Shown one piece after another: positions 25,967-34,913 of a stretch of DNA of 41,564 nt (the first letter of the stretch is position 1; every line of letters starts with the position of its first letter). Position numbers and translations under genes: made by a program. The DNA comes from Pseudomonadales bacterium (lineage in GTDB: Bacteria; Pseudomonadota; Gammaproteobacteria; Pseudomonadales; Azotimanducaceae), in assembly GCA_017854255.1 (NCBI GenBank), contig JAFMIA010000023.1, positions 1 to 41,564 of the forward strand. The letters run 5' to 3'. The notes beneath the pieces were generated by a model, which was not told the DNA's origin, did no database searches, and saw nothing but the letters and a program-made list of their open reading frames with translations.

Positions 25967-27670
25967 ATGCAATGTTTTATCAGAGATCAAGCGAATACCG
26001 GTTGGGAGTTTTTTGACAACCCCCTGGCTGTCTTGATCGCAACCAAGGCTGAGGAAGTCCGGTCCGTTCTAGATCAAGTCGAAACGGCAACCCAGCAAGG
26101 CTACCAATGCGTTGGATATGTCGCTTATGAGGCGGCATCGGCCTTGGACACAAGCTTAGCGGTGCATCCCAGCAAGCGGCCCTTAGCCGTCTTTGGCATC
26201 TTCAAGTCCTGCCAGCGCCTGACGACGCTGCCATCAAACAAGCCAAGCGCCGTTTGGCTTCGCCCCGTTATGTCTTGCGAGCAATACACAAGCAAAATAC
26301 AGGCAATAAAAACGCTGCTGGCCCATGGAGAGAGCTATCAGGTTAATTTAACCCACACCCTTCAAGGCACCTACGAGGGCGAACCACTTGATCTGTTCGC
26401 GACCCTATATGATGCGCAACCCACTGCCTATGCTGCCTTTCTGCATTTAAACGATCTCGCGATTGCCTCGGTATCGCCCGAATTGTTTTTCTGTTTGGAT
26501 GGAGATCAAATCACAACCCAGCCTATGAAAGGAACCGCGCCCAGAGCGTCTAATGCCGAGGAAGATCTTGCGAATAAGCATGCGTTAGAAAACTCAGAGA
26601 AAGATCGCTCTGAAAATATTATGATCGTCGACATGATCCGAAACGATCTTGGCAGAATTTGTCAGCCTGGCACGATCACAGCCGATAACTTATTCGCCAT
26701 TGAAAGCTTGCCTACCGTCTGGCAACAAACCTCCAGCGTTAGCGGAAAAACAGAAGCCCGGTTCTCTGATATTTTATCCACCTTGTTCCCTTGTGCCTCG
26801 ATCACCGGCGCGCCCAAAAAGCGCACCATGGAGATCATCAACGCGCTAGAAGATGACGCAAGAGGTATTTATACCGGTTGCATTGGCGTTCTCAAACCAA
26901 ATCGTTCAATGCGGTTTAGTGTCGCAATTCGGACCCTCGTCCTGGACACCGATACCCGTTCGGCAAGCTATGGTATCGGCGGTGGCATTGTTTGGGATTC
27001 AGCACCCCTCTCAGAATGGCAAGAGTCGCTCGATAAATCGAAGCTCCTCAACGGCGTCAGCCCGATGCTGCTTGAAACAATGAAATATGATCCCAGAGAC
27101 GGTGTTGTGCTGTTGGACCGTCATATTAACCGGCTCATTGACGCAGCAAACACCCATGCCTACCCTCTTAACCCGACCCAGGCGAAGGAACTTGTTCAGC
27201 GCTTTTCAGCCACTGAAAAAAGAAAATTGCGATTACTGGCTGATCGCTCGGGCAGGCTAAGCCTCGAATCAAATGATTTCCCACCCATCAAAACGGTGTT
27301 CCGCTTAGGCCTGGCGGATGCGCCAATCCAGCGCGAAGATTTTCGCCTACGAACCAAAACAACTCAAAGAACCCTCTATGATCAAAATCGCGGCGCGCGA
27401 CTCGATATCGACGATGTGATTTTATTCAATGAAGACAACGAGATCACTGAAACCACCATCTTCAACCTATACCTCAAGATACAGGGCGTTTTGTATACGC
27501 CCGCGCTACCCTCCGGCTTATTGCCCGGCGTTTATCGAGAACACCTCCTGGCACTCGGCGCAGCAAAAGAGCGGGTTCTGAGCGTTCAAGATCTGTCCAA
27601 AGCCGAGGGCCTCTATGTCTCTAATGCTGTCCGAGGCTTATGTCCCGCAATCCTTGTTCCTCTGAACTAA
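25967..27670 (+). CDS. pabBC: Aminodeoxychorismate synthase component I fused to aminodeoxychorismate lyase (PabB-PabC)
   Basis: A 567-residue bifunctional protein for 4-aminobenzoate synthesis in the folate pathway. Residues 1 to about 345 are PabB: GESYQVNLTHTL, the PMKGTAPR segment, ENIMIVDMIRNDLGR, CASITGAPKKRTMEII, and YGIGGGIVWDS, all of the chorismate-binding enzyme fold. Residues from about 360 are PabC (class IV aminotransferase fold): LLDRHINRLIDAA, ETTIFNLYLKI, LPSGLLPGVYREHLL and VSNAVRGL. In PabC the catalytic lysine is not obvious by eye in the usual place. Fused pabBC genes are known in several bacteria. The glutamine amidotransferase PabA is not in the window. The ATG has a weak ribosome site. 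Confidence 0.95.
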   Translation: MQCFIRDQANTGWEFFDNPLAVLIATKAEEVRSVLDQVETATQQGYQCVGYVAYEAASALDTSLAVHPSKRPLAVFGIFKSCQRLTTLPSNKPSAVWLRPVMSCEQYTSKIQAIKTLLAHGESYQVNLTHTLQGTYEGEPLDLFATLYDAQPTAYAAFLHLNDLAIASVSPELFFCLDGDQITTQPMKGTAPRASNAEEDLANKHALENSEKDRSENIMIVDMIRNDLGRICQPGTITADNLFAIESLPTVWQQTSSVSGKTEARFSDILSTLFPCASITGAPKKRTMEIINALEDDARGIYTGCIGVLKPNRSMRFSVAIRTLVLDTDTRSASYGIGGGIVWDSAPLSEWQESLDKSKLLNGVSPMLLETMKYDPRDGVVLLDRHINRLIDAANTHAYPLNPTQAKELVQRFSATEKRKLRLLADRSGRLSLESNDFPPIKTVFRLGLADAPIQREDFRLRTKTTQRTLYDQNRGARLDIDDVILFNEDNEITETTIFNLYLKIQGVLYTPALPSGLLPGVYREHLLALGAAKERVLSVQDLSKAEGLYVSNAVRGLCPAILVPLN

Positions 27671-27918
27671 GCCCCCTAACAGCGTCATTGCCAAAGACGC
27701 AACGATTGGCGCGGGTTATCCCCATGACTTGGACATTTTTTAACATTGCGTTCAAACGAGTCCAGCCCTAAAGACACCTATTGATTCCAAGACAACACGT
27801 TTATTGGCGATGAAGGATGGGTTCTGAACGCCTCATCAAACCAAACAAAGGAAAAGATTGCCGTCGCAAAAGCGATGCCCACGCGTCTCGGGTCGCTGCA
27901 ACCAGGGCATCGGGCGTT

Positions 27919-27934
27919 TTTAAACTAGTTTAAA
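27919..27934. repeat. Perfect 16-bp palindrome
   Basis: TTTAAACTAGTTTAAA equals its own reverse complement. It lies in the long gap between pabBC and the TetR gene and has no neighbouring -10/-35 that I can recognise. Confidence 0.7.
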
Positions 27935-27975
27935 GCCATTAGAGGCGCGTCCAGTAATCCGAACCTCCGGGCTAA

Positions 27976-27999
27976 GCGCTTTTCTAGACTAGAAAGCGC
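27976..27999. repeat. Long imperfect dyad around a CTAG centre
   Basis: GCGCTTTTCTAG and CTAGAAAGCGC flank a single A; the left arm has one extra T. No U-tract follows on either strand, so it is not a standard terminator and could be a protein-binding site. Confidence 0.55.
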
Positions 28000-28108
28000 G
28001 ATCGCATGGACTCGCTGGCCTGTCTGTCTTGCCAAGACAATCTGTTGCCAGGTTGACGCCAGCAAGCTTAAGCCATATCGGTTGTTGAGTGGCCCGTGAA
28101 AAAAAGCA

Positions 28109-28150
28109 TTGTAATGACCACCAGTCAGTTATATAAATAACCACTGGTCA
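28109..28150 (+). promoter_or_regulatory. Promoter with two operator-like boxes for the TetR-aldehyde dehydrogenase genes
   Basis: TTGTAA (28109-28114) and TATAAA (28132-28137) are spaced by 17 bases, a good sigma-70 promoter. TGACCACCAGTCA (28115-28127) fills the spacer and TAACCACTGGTCA (28138-28150) follows the -10 directly. The two boxes agree at 10 of 13 positions and each is a partial dyad; they start 23 bases apart, about two helical turns. This fits autorepression by the TetR protein encoded downstream. Confidence 0.65.
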
Positions 28151-28216
28151 TTTATAGCTCAACGACGGATAACCAACCGAAACGAGCCATCACATGAAAC
28201 TCAAAGGAAGACACCT

Positions 28217-28879
28217 GTGCCTTCAGTCGTTGCAATTAATCAAAGAGCAAGAAGCAATGAACAAAAGGCGCTACGCCGGCAAGCCGTCCTGACGGCCGCC
28301 GAAACGTACTTCCTTGAGGTTGGCTTCGAGGCGTTCTCTATGGCGCAACTCGCCAAGAAAACCGGGCTAGTCAAGGGCACGCTCTATCTTTACTTCAAAA
28401 CACGGGAAGCGCTTTTTCTAACCCTTTATGAGCAAAGCCTCATTCGCTGGAGCGAAGTTTTCATCAGCCACTTATCAGGCGACATGACGAGCAAAGCCTA
28501 TGCCCAGATGCTCTATACAACGGCCATGGCGGATGGCGCTTTTATACCGCTACTCATCAGACTCGAACACGTCATTGAACACAATGTTGCGATCGCGAGC
28601 CTGATTGAGTCGAAACGCGTGTTTCAACGCCAGGTAGCGGCTATTGCGGCCCCCACATCAACGTCACTCAGTTTGAATGCAGCGCAAGCCACAGAGGTTG
28701 TCAAAACAATGGGCGTTCTCCTGATTGGTGCGACGCGGTCGGACCAGGGCCCGGCATTAGATAACGAGGCGCTGCCAGAAGATATTCAGGACCTAATTGG
28801 CAGTTTTGCGTCTGAGCCGCTCTTCGTTAAAAACGCTGTTCGCATCATCGAAGGCATCCGTGCAGAAACAGGTATCTAG
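28217..28879 (+). CDS. TetR-family transcriptional regulator
   Basis: A 220-residue regulator beginning at GTG, with AAAGGA 8 nt upstream. The N-terminal helix-turn-helix covers about residues 22-65 (LTAAETYFLEVGFEAFSMAQLAKKTGLVKGTLYLYFKTREALF), the typical TetR DNA-binding domain. The C-terminal helical domain is not conserved and would bind a ligand. It is followed after 72 bases by the aldehyde dehydrogenase gene on the same strand, so it probably controls it and itself through the two boxes at 28115 and 28138. The inducer may be an aldehyde or related compound; that is inference. Confidence 0.93.
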   Translation: MPSVVAINQRARSNEQKALRRQAVLTAAETYFLEVGFEAFSMAQLAKKTGLVKGTLYLYFKTREALFLTLYEQSLIRWSEVFISHLSGDMTSKAYAQMLYTTAMADGAFIPLLIRLEHVIEHNVAIASLIESKRVFQRQVAAIAAPTSTSLSLNAAQATEVVKTMGVLLIGATRSDQGPALDNEALPEDIQDLIGSFASEPLFVKNAVRIIEGIRAETGI

Positions 28880-28951
28880 CAGCGAATCGAACCCCACCCC
28901 CAAAACGAATTTCTAACCCGCTGAACCCCAGCGCAATTTAAGAGAGACACT

Positions 28952-30412
28952 ATGAGCATTGCAGAACACAACAACGTCACTGAATTGGCCGGTCAGAACC
29001 TGAACGCATTAGTTGCGCGCCAGAGAAGTCAGTTCCGGGCTGAGGGTGAGGTCACCTACGCAACCCGGATTGACCGTCTAAAGCGGCTCAAGGCGCTGAT
29101 TGTTGAAAATAAAACAGAGTTTGCAAAAACGACCAAACGCGAATTTGGTGGTGCACGATCCTATGAGTTTAGTTTGTTCTCAGAATTCGCGTCAAAGGTC
29201 GAAGCCATCGACTATTCAATGAAGCATTTGAAAGCGTGGATGAGACCCGAAAAACGAAAAACCAATAAACCGATGAACTTTTTGGGCGGCAAGGGCCAGG
29301 TCCAGCATTTCCCAAAGGGCGTTGTGGGCATCATTTCGCCTTGGAATCTGCCCTTCGGCCTGACGGTTGCGCCTCTGACCAGTGCGCTGGCTGCCGGTAA
29401 CCGCGCGCTGCTGAAGCCTTCTGAGTTCGTTCCTGAAACAGCGGCATTGTTCGCCGAAATTGTCCCCAAATATTTCCCCGAGGATGAAGTCGCGGTCGTA
29501 ACCGGTGGCGCAGAGATCAGTCAAAAATTTGCGGCGCTACCTTTCGATCACCTTCTGTTTACCGGGTCCAGTAAAGTCGGTGCAAAAGTCATGCAATCAG
29601 CCTCGAAGAACCTGGTCCCCGTCACGCTAGAACTTGGCGGTAAGTCACCCGTCATTATTGGTCGTAGCGCAAAGCTTGATCTGGCCGGAACTCGCCTGAC
29701 ATTCGGTAAGCTTTTAAATGGGGGTCAATTATGTCTGTCGCCAGACTACGTTATCGTGCCGAAGGCGCTGGAAGCGCAGCTTATAGCGCGGGTGGTTCAC
29801 GAGGCGCAATCAATGTATCCGAATATCACCGAAAACGAGGATTACGCGGGTATTATCAACGAAACGCACTTCGCCAGGTTGCAGAGCTACCTTGATGACG
29901 CCGTTGCCAAGGGGGCCAAACTCACGATTGTTGGTGCTGATCAAACGCGTGCGTCTGCGGGCAATCGACGCATGCCTTTGCACATTCTTCAAAACGTCAA
30001 TGACGACATGTTGGTTATGCAGGAAGAAATATTCGGCCCAATCCTTCCTGTGATGACCTATTCTGATGTGGCGGAAGTGCCCGATATGATTGAACCCCGC
30101 CGAAATCCGCTTGCCCTGTACTACTTCGGCAAAGATAAAACGGAGCAGGCCTATTTACTGAATCGTGTGCAAAGTGGTGGCGTTTGCATCAATGATATTA
30201 CGCTGCACTATGTGCAAGAAGATCTGCCTTTTGGAGGTGTCGGTGCCTCTGGCATGGGCGCCTATCACGGCCCGGAAGGGTTTAGAAGCCTGAGCCACGC
30301 CCGCGCAATTTACAGCCAAACTATGATCGATGTCTTGCCTATCATTGGGGCGCGTCCGCCCTTTGGCGAAAAGTTCCGAAAGAATATCAGTAAGATTCTT
30401 GGCGCAATTTAA
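28952..30412 (+). CDS. Aldehyde dehydrogenase, class 3 / coniferyl aldehyde dehydrogenase type
   Basis: A 486-residue NAD(P)-dependent aldehyde dehydrogenase. GIISPWNLPF contains catalytic Asn132, LLKPSE the cofactor lysine (155), LFTGSSKVG the Rossmann turn, TLELGGKSP the general base Glu227, and NGGQLCLSPDYV the nucleophile Cys261. The GGQLCLSPDY context and the absence of a long N-terminal arm place it with class 3 and coniferyl aldehyde dehydrogenases rather than with BADH-like enzymes. The enzyme oxidises aromatic or medium-chain aldehydes to acids in the cytoplasm. AGAGAG precedes the ATG. It sits directly behind a TetR gene, suggesting induction by its substrate. Confidence 0.94.
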   Translation: MSIAEHNNVTELAGQNLNALVARQRSQFRAEGEVTYATRIDRLKRLKALIVENKTEFAKTTKREFGGARSYEFSLFSEFASKVEAIDYSMKHLKAWMRPEKRKTNKPMNFLGGKGQVQHFPKGVVGIISPWNLPFGLTVAPLTSALAAGNRALLKPSEFVPETAALFAEIVPKYFPEDEVAVVTGGAEISQKFAALPFDHLLFTGSSKVGAKVMQSASKNLVPVTLELGGKSPVIIGRSAKLDLAGTRLTFGKLLNGGQLCLSPDYVIVPKALEAQLIARVVHEAQSMYPNITENEDYAGIINETHFARLQSYLDDAVAKGAKLTIVGADQTRASAGNRRMPLHILQNVNDDMLVMQEEIFGPILPVMTYSDVAEVPDMIEPRRNPLALYYFGKDKTEQAYLLNRVQSGGVCINDITLHYVQEDLPFGGVGASGMGAYHGPEGFRSLSHARAIYSQTMIDVLPIIGARPPFGEKFRKNISKILGAI

Positions 30413-30834
30413 CTTTAAGACGAAAGCGCCCCGAGCAAAATTCGCGGCTTTTAAACGCCGCGAATGTCGTCCGGCCCAACTATCTCTATGCAGAGGGGAC
30501 GCGGCTCAGCAGCTCGTACCGGGGAAACTCCCTTATCCTTTTTTGCCGCCTAAAACACCGGCGGTAAGTTCAAAACGCACTACGACACTCTGGGGGAGAC
30601 CGCGACAGCCGGCCCTTAGGAGGGTTGGTATCCACTCAATGTCTCGTATTCCAATCGACGTGATCAATTTAAAAATGGGTCCAGCGGACAAGATCTCAGC
30701 GATCTGGCTCGTGACTCACTGCCCTTAAAACGTCCAGAGAACTAGCAATCCGTTGGCCCGAATGATTCAGCCAGAGCCTTAGTTTTTATTCTTCTTTTGG
30801 TTTTAACGCCGGCTGGATCCATCATCGGTCGCAT
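30413..30834. other. Intergenic region between convergent genes
   Basis: About 420 bases where the aldehyde dehydrogenase and the desaturase genes end. It contains the hairpin at 30440-30465. A plus-strand frame up to 30728 overlaps the dehydrogenase end and is not called. Confidence 0.55.
30440..30465 (+). terminator. Strong hairpin after the aldehyde dehydrogenase gene
   Basis: ATTCGCGGC and GCCGCGAAT pair perfectly (9 bp) around the loop TTTTAAAC, starting 28 bases after the stop codon. No U-tract follows on the plus strand, so it may be a 3'-end stabiliser or an atypical terminator. Confidence 0.4.
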
Positions 30835-32079
30835 TTAAAGGGTATAGCTGAGCGCTCGATAATGGAGCTGCTCGACGGCTGCAAAGAATGCTTCCTTGCG
30901 CGCCTTGACCAGCGCTTTGGCTTGACGAAGGTCTTGCGTCAGTTCTGCGCGGCTAGCATTGGCTTGCTGCATCAACTTAGATTCCTTGCGCAACGTTTCC
31001 CATCGGGTTACTGCCTCGAGCCAGTCCTGCCGCAACGCCATGACCCTGGCCTCTAAATGCGCGTACAGTAGCGCGGCATCCTGATTCAACGATTTCAGTT
31101 GATCAATACTCGCAAGCTTACGCGCCGCGATAATTTCAGCTTCGTCACGGCGATTGGCGCGCTTTAAGCCGTTCACTAACCCTAGGCCTCGCAGCAGTAA
31201 TATAATGTACCGAGTTGGATCAAGCGCCCAACCCGACCAGCCAAATCCGTTCCGGTAGTCTCTCGGAAAATCATGGTGATCACCGTGATGATTGCCCTCG
31301 CCCAAGGGCCCGAGCCAAATAAAATTATTGACTGCAGAGCTTTTCACCCCCTTTGTCCAACCCCACAAATGGGTAACGCTGTTGACCGTCCACGTGTTGT
31401 GCTGCACCAAGACGGTCCCAACGATTGAACCCGTCAGCAACGCAAAGAGGCCAAGCCAAGCACCCAGGGCGTAACCTAGCCCCATGGGGAAGAGAAATAT
31501 CCAGAACGTGATCAGCAAGCCGTAGTGCTTATCTTGCGACATAATAATCGGGTGACGTTGCGCGTTATGTGCCCGCAAATACGCGTCAGACTCCGGATGG
31601 TTAAACATATGCGACAGCATATGAGACCAAAGAAAGTTACGCAGCGTGTCGGGAAACCAAGTCGCACTGTAAGGATCCAGTTCTTTTTTACCGTGACGGT
31701 CTACCCCATGGTGCAGCACATGATTGGCTGACCAACGGCGAACACTGCCTTGTACGCTAAGCACTTGCCCAAAAAAACAGAAAAACAGGTGCACTGGGAC
31801 CGATACATTCTTGACCGCGTTATGGGTGATCAAGCGATGACTGTAGACCGTGGTGGACAGGGAACCGAGGATAAAGTGTCCGACGATCCAGCCAGCGGCA
31901 ATCAAACCCCATGTGTTCGGCGCGACAAAGATTAGCCACGCGCCCAAACCGACCGCCGCGATATGAACGGCCACAATAAAGACCCAAGTGGTGGTATCAA
32001 GCGAAAAACCCGCACTGAACAGTTCGCCAAAGGTTTTAAAGATAGGCGCGTCGCGCTGTTCTGGTGTTATTTCAGTCAT
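30835..32079 (-). CDS. Membrane fatty-acyl desaturase (stearoyl-CoA desaturase type)
   Basis: A 414-residue integral membrane desaturase. Histidine boxes are HRLITH (81-86), HVLHH (120-124) and NHHGDHHDFPRDYRNG (263-278), with VNSVTHLWG (about 232-240) between them, the pattern of Delta-9 acyl-CoA/acyl-lipid desaturases with a diiron centre. Hydrophobic segments flank the boxes. In box 2 the usual Arg after His is Val. Residues from about 300 form a charged, probably coiled-coil tail of over 100 residues that standard enzymes lack or have shorter. No ribosome site is evident. It is the last gene of the minus-strand series, 277 bases after the small secreted protein, and may have its own promoter. 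Expected role is introducing a double bond in membrane lipids. Confidence 0.9.
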   Translation of the reverse strand: MTEITPEQRDAPIFKTFGELFSAGFSLDTTTWVFIVAVHIAAVGLGAWLIFVAPNTWGLIAAGWIVGHFILGSLSTTVYSHRLITHNAVKNVSVPVHLFFCFFGQVLSVQGSVRRWSANHVLHHGVDRHGKKELDPYSATWFPDTLRNFLWSHMLSHMFNHPESDAYLRAHNAQRHPIIMSQDKHYGLLITFWIFLFPMGLGYALGAWLGLFALLTGSIVGTVLVQHNTWTVNSVTHLWGWTKGVKSSAVNNFIWLGPLGEGNHHGDHHDFPRDYRNGFGWSGWALDPTRYIILLLRGLGLVNGLKRANRRDEAEIIAARKLASIDQLKSLNQDAALLYAHLEARVMALRQDWLEAVTRWETLRKESKLMQQANASRAELTQDLRQAKALVKARKEAFFAAVEQLHYRALSYTL

Positions 32080-32356
32080 TGTCGCTGGAACGCTCTCTGT
32101 GATGGATGGTGTTAATTTTCACGGCAGATCAATCCTTCGATTATCTTTATTTTAACCGGTCTTGAACAGTCATCGTTTTAAGGCGTATCCGGTCGGGCGC
32201 AAGTAAGGTTAAAACGCCCTCGTAGCAGGTGCCACGAGTCGTCAGGATCCCAGGGCCCTTCATCAAGACCTCTTGATTTGCATAACGCAAAAATTGAAGC
32301 GTCGCCCGGGATCTCGGTATCGTTAAAGCAGGATTTCACAATCCAGCTATTCGGTC

Positions 32357-32752
32357 CTATTGCGTGCGGTTACCCGTAAACATGATGACCCCACGCGGGG
32401 TCTGCATCTCACCTTGCATTCGGTCCGTATCAATTTGACCCGTGTAGTGAAGTTCTATTTTACCCATCGGGCTCGTCACCTTTTGCCGAAAGCTGAAAGC
32501 ACGGCCTTTAACCTGTATCGCGTCAACGATGACCGGCCCCCGTCGTCCCGTTACAACGCCGCCATAGCCGCCTGCCTCTTCTATCACCTCTAAAGTCAGA
32601 TACTGGATGCCGCGCATCGCGCGGACCTCCAGCGACCATGTGCCAACGAGGCCAGACGAGGCGATGGCATGATCATCTGCCCAGGCGGTGGTCAACCCGA
32701 GGACCAACCCAATGGCAACGACCCTTCTTAGCACTTTATTGTTTAATTTCAT
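32357..32752 (-). CDS. Small secreted protein of unknown function
   Basis: A 131-residue protein with a signal peptide (MKLNNKVLRR, hydrophobic core, cleavage near AWADD at about 26). The mature part of about 105 residues alternates polar and hydrophobic residues and includes GLVGTWSLEVRA, GGVVTGRRGPV, FSFRQKVTSPMGKIELHYTGQID and MQGEMQTPRGVIMFTG, which looks like an all-beta, lipocalin-like barrel. No cysteine is seen. I do not recognise a named family. AAAGG lies before the ATG. It lies 86 bases after the HupE gene on the same strand and may belong to the same transcript. Confidence 0.75.
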   Translation of the reverse strand: MKLNNKVLRRVVAIGLVLGLTTAWADDHAIASSGLVGTWSLEVRAMRGIQYLTLEVIEEAGGYGGVVTGRRGPVIVDAIQVKGRAFSFRQKVTSPMGKIELHYTGQIDTDRMQGEMQTPRGVIMFTGNRTQ

Positions 32753-32838
32753 GCGACGCCTTTCATCCTTGTTTACTTTTTAGCCAGCAAAATGTCGAAC
32801 CTGATCGCATGCCATCGGCGCCAACCCGCTCACTGACA

Positions 32839-33882
32839 TCAACTGACAAGCGCTATGCCACGTTCGATACACCACATAGCGGATAGCCCGCCAAGCAAAT
32901 AAACCGGGATCAAAACTAAGCGCCTGCGATTTACGGTTACCGCGCTGATTGCGAGCGCCTGGTTGAACAACCACCAGCCCCCCAACAGCAGCAACACAAA
33001 TGCGATTTGCCCTACCTCGATCCCGATATTAAAAAACAACAGAGCCAGTGGCACATTGCTATGGGGCAAGCCAATGTCCGCCAATGCACCCGCAAAACCC
33101 ATACCGTGGAGCAGCCCAAAGCCGCCCGCCAGCCACCAGGGGTGCCGTTTGAATAAACTTACAGGCTGAATAGAACCCACTTGATGGGTTCGGGTTAGCT
33201 CGAGCGCCAATATAAAGATGCTCAGCGCTATGGCAAATTCAACCAAAGCGACAGGGTAGGAAAGCAATCCCAGCGTGACCAGTGCCAGCGTTACGCTATG
33301 CCCTACCGTGAAGGCCGTAATGGTCCACAGCAAACGCCTGCCCCCGCCCACCAGCAGCAGTAAGCCCAAGACAAACATAAGATGATCGGTACCGCCCCAG
33401 ATATGTTCTGTACCCAACACTGAGTATTCGGTCATGATCCTCGTTTGACTTGGCTGAGCAGGCACCAAAAACTCTGGCGTCTCAGCGTTCACAACGCTTT
33501 GATAACGACGTCCATCGCTTAGAGAAAGCATCACCATGGCCGAAGCTTGATTCTCCGCCAGGCCCACAACACCCAGCTTCTCACCCACAAGACCTGCTTC
33601 GCCAAGTGATCCACAATCCAGCGTCCAACTTGAAACCGTACCGGTCCCTTCGCGCAGAACGGGATTTTCAGCAACCATCCGACAGCCTGCAGGCCAACTC
33701 GGTTGCATCGCAATTGCGGACAAAGCTTCTGTTGGCGTTTTCCAGACAACGTTATAGGTGGCCTCAGCAGTTTGCGTCAGTTTTAACAATGATGGCGCGA
33801 ACCGGTGGGCTTCTGCCATGCTGGTATGGAGCAGCAGCATCAATAGGGCCAGTGCAAAACGTATTAGCGATGCGCTTGTCAT
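32839..33882 (-). CDS. HupE/UreJ-family membrane protein (putative metal permease)
   Basis: A 347-residue protein. It begins with a signal peptide ending AEA-HRF, so the mature chain would start with a histidine, as in the family consensus AHxVRPA. A periplasmic part of about 120 residues follows. The C-terminal half has about seven hydrophobic segments with the family motifs GTDHLMFVLGL, FTVGHSVTLAL, FGLLHGMGFAGAL and NIGIEVGQIAFV, whose histidines suit metal transport. HupE and UreJ relatives are linked to nickel uptake; the metal here is not known. The start at 33882 overlaps the prolyl isomerase stop codon in an ATGA arrangement, with GCAGG upstream; an in-frame GTG at 33888 is an alternative. 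Translationally coupled to its upstream neighbour. Confidence 0.88.
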   Translation of the reverse strand: MTSASLIRFALALLMLLLHTSMAEAHRFAPSLLKLTQTAEATYNVVWKTPTEALSAIAMQPSWPAGCRMVAENPVLREGTGTVSSWTLDCGSLGEAGLVGEKLGVVGLAENQASAMVMLSLSDGRRYQSVVNAETPEFLVPAQPSQTRIMTEYSVLGTEHIWGGTDHLMFVLGLLLLVGGGRRLLWTITAFTVGHSVTLALVTLGLLSYPVALVEFAIALSIFILALELTRTHQVGSIQPVSLFKRHPWWLAGGFGLLHGMGFAGALADIGLPHSNVPLALLFFNIGIEVGQIAFVLLLLGGWWLFNQALAISAVTVNRRRLVLIPVYLLGGLSAMWCIERGIALVS

Positions 33883-34874
33883 TCGCACCTGCCGGCTTCA
33901 TCGGCGTCTTGCAGCGTCCTGCCGCGAACCTCAAATTCAAGTCTTAGCGCCGCAATGGCGCACTGCAACGCTTGCTTACCTGCGGCATACTCGAGATCGA
34001 CGCGAAGCTGTTGTTCAACCTCTTTAAGTTCGGCATCCCGGGCAGGTTCAAACCGAGACAACCATACGTAATGAAGGCCGTAGACTGAGCGTATCGGCCC
34101 TAACCATTGGCCATCGCCAGATTCCGCTCTGCTTTGCGATTCTTGCAGGGCTTTTTGTAAACCCATGACAAAACGGTCACCGAAATTTCGGGCGAGTTGA
34201 TCGGGTGTTTGTTTCACGAACTGATAGCCCTGCAAAAATGGCGAGCCGAGTTGTCGGGCTGCCCGCGCACTCAACCTTTGTTCCATAATTTCGGTAACAA
34301 CAGATGCCACGTCTTGCTCGCGCTCGGGCGCAAAAAAAACATGCTCAATCGAATACTGCGGCGGATGTCGCAGCGCTTGCCTTCTTTGACTAAAAGCTGC
34401 TTCGATATCTTCAACACTCGACTTGCTTGGCGGCGCATCAACCAGTAACCGCTGCTCCATCAGCTGTATTAACCGCCGCTTTACAACTTCGTCAGCAAGA
34501 TGCATGCGCATCGTGATGGCCTGGTGAAATAGCTCAGGATCCGTTTTGTTTTCCGCTAATTGAATAAACCCCATATTGCGAACAAGTCGCTGGAAAACGA
34601 TCGCGTCATGCAGATGAAATTCAAGATCAATGGCGCGCTGAAGCAGCATATCGCGATCAAGCTCGACCGCGACATACCTTGCGATTTGTTCCGGACTCGG
34701 TTTTCGACCGGTACTGGCTCGCCACTGCTGCTCAAGCGTTGCAATTCGCGCCTCGCTCAACGGTCCAATCACCACCTTCGGTTCTGGAAACAGTACCGAC
34801 TGCAACTGATAAAAAACCAGACCCAACACCACAAAATGCAGCCACGGTTTATGCACGCGAGCAAACCAGCTCAT
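33879..34874 (-). CDS. Membrane-anchored parvulin-type peptidyl-prolyl isomerase
   Basis: A 331-residue protein with an N-terminal membrane helix (about 10-30, WLHFVVLGLVFYQLQ), so the rest lies in the periplasm. A helical SurA/PpiD-like region follows, then a PpiC-type parvulin domain at about 170-270, recognised by YSIEHVFF and WLGPIRSVYGLHYVWLSRF, close to the parvulin end motif. A C-terminal helical stretch contains one cysteine pair. AAGGA lies 7 nt before the ATG. It lies 37 bases after the second DUF3604 gene and overlaps the HupE gene. The expected role is folding of secreted or outer-membrane proteins, most simply the two neighbouring DUF3604 lipoproteins. That client is inference from context. 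Confidence 0.85.
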   Translation of the reverse strand: MSWFARVHKPWLHFVVLGLVFYQLQSVLFPEPKVVIGPLSEARIATLEQQWRASTGRKPSPEQIARYVAVELDRDMLLQRAIDLEFHLHDAIVFQRLVRNMGFIQLAENKTDPELFHQAITMRMHLADEVVKRRLIQLMEQRLLVDAPPSKSSVEDIEAAFSQRRQALRHPPQYSIEHVFFAPEREQDVASVVTEIMEQRLSARAARQLGSPFLQGYQFVKQTPDQLARNFGDRFVMGLQKALQESQSRAESGDGQWLGPIRSVYGLHYVWLSRFEPARDAELKEVEQQLRVDLEYAAGKQALQCAIAALRLEFEVRGRTLQDADEAGRCE

Positions 34875-34913
34875 GCGCTCATCCTTGCCAATGAAAACCG
34901 CTTAGACATGAGA

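Larger units (their letters stand above)
27671..28216. other. 546-base intergenic region with two dyads and a TetR-type promoter
   Basis: Lies between pabBC and the TetR gene. It holds two CTAG-containing dyads (27919-27934 and 27976-27999) and the promoter with two 13-base boxes (28109-28150). No ORF is convincing. Confidence 0.6.

Noticed and set aside
30330-30728. 132-codon plus-strand ORF across the aldehyde dehydrogenase end
   Set aside because: Starts inside the dehydrogenase in another frame and shows no domain features.
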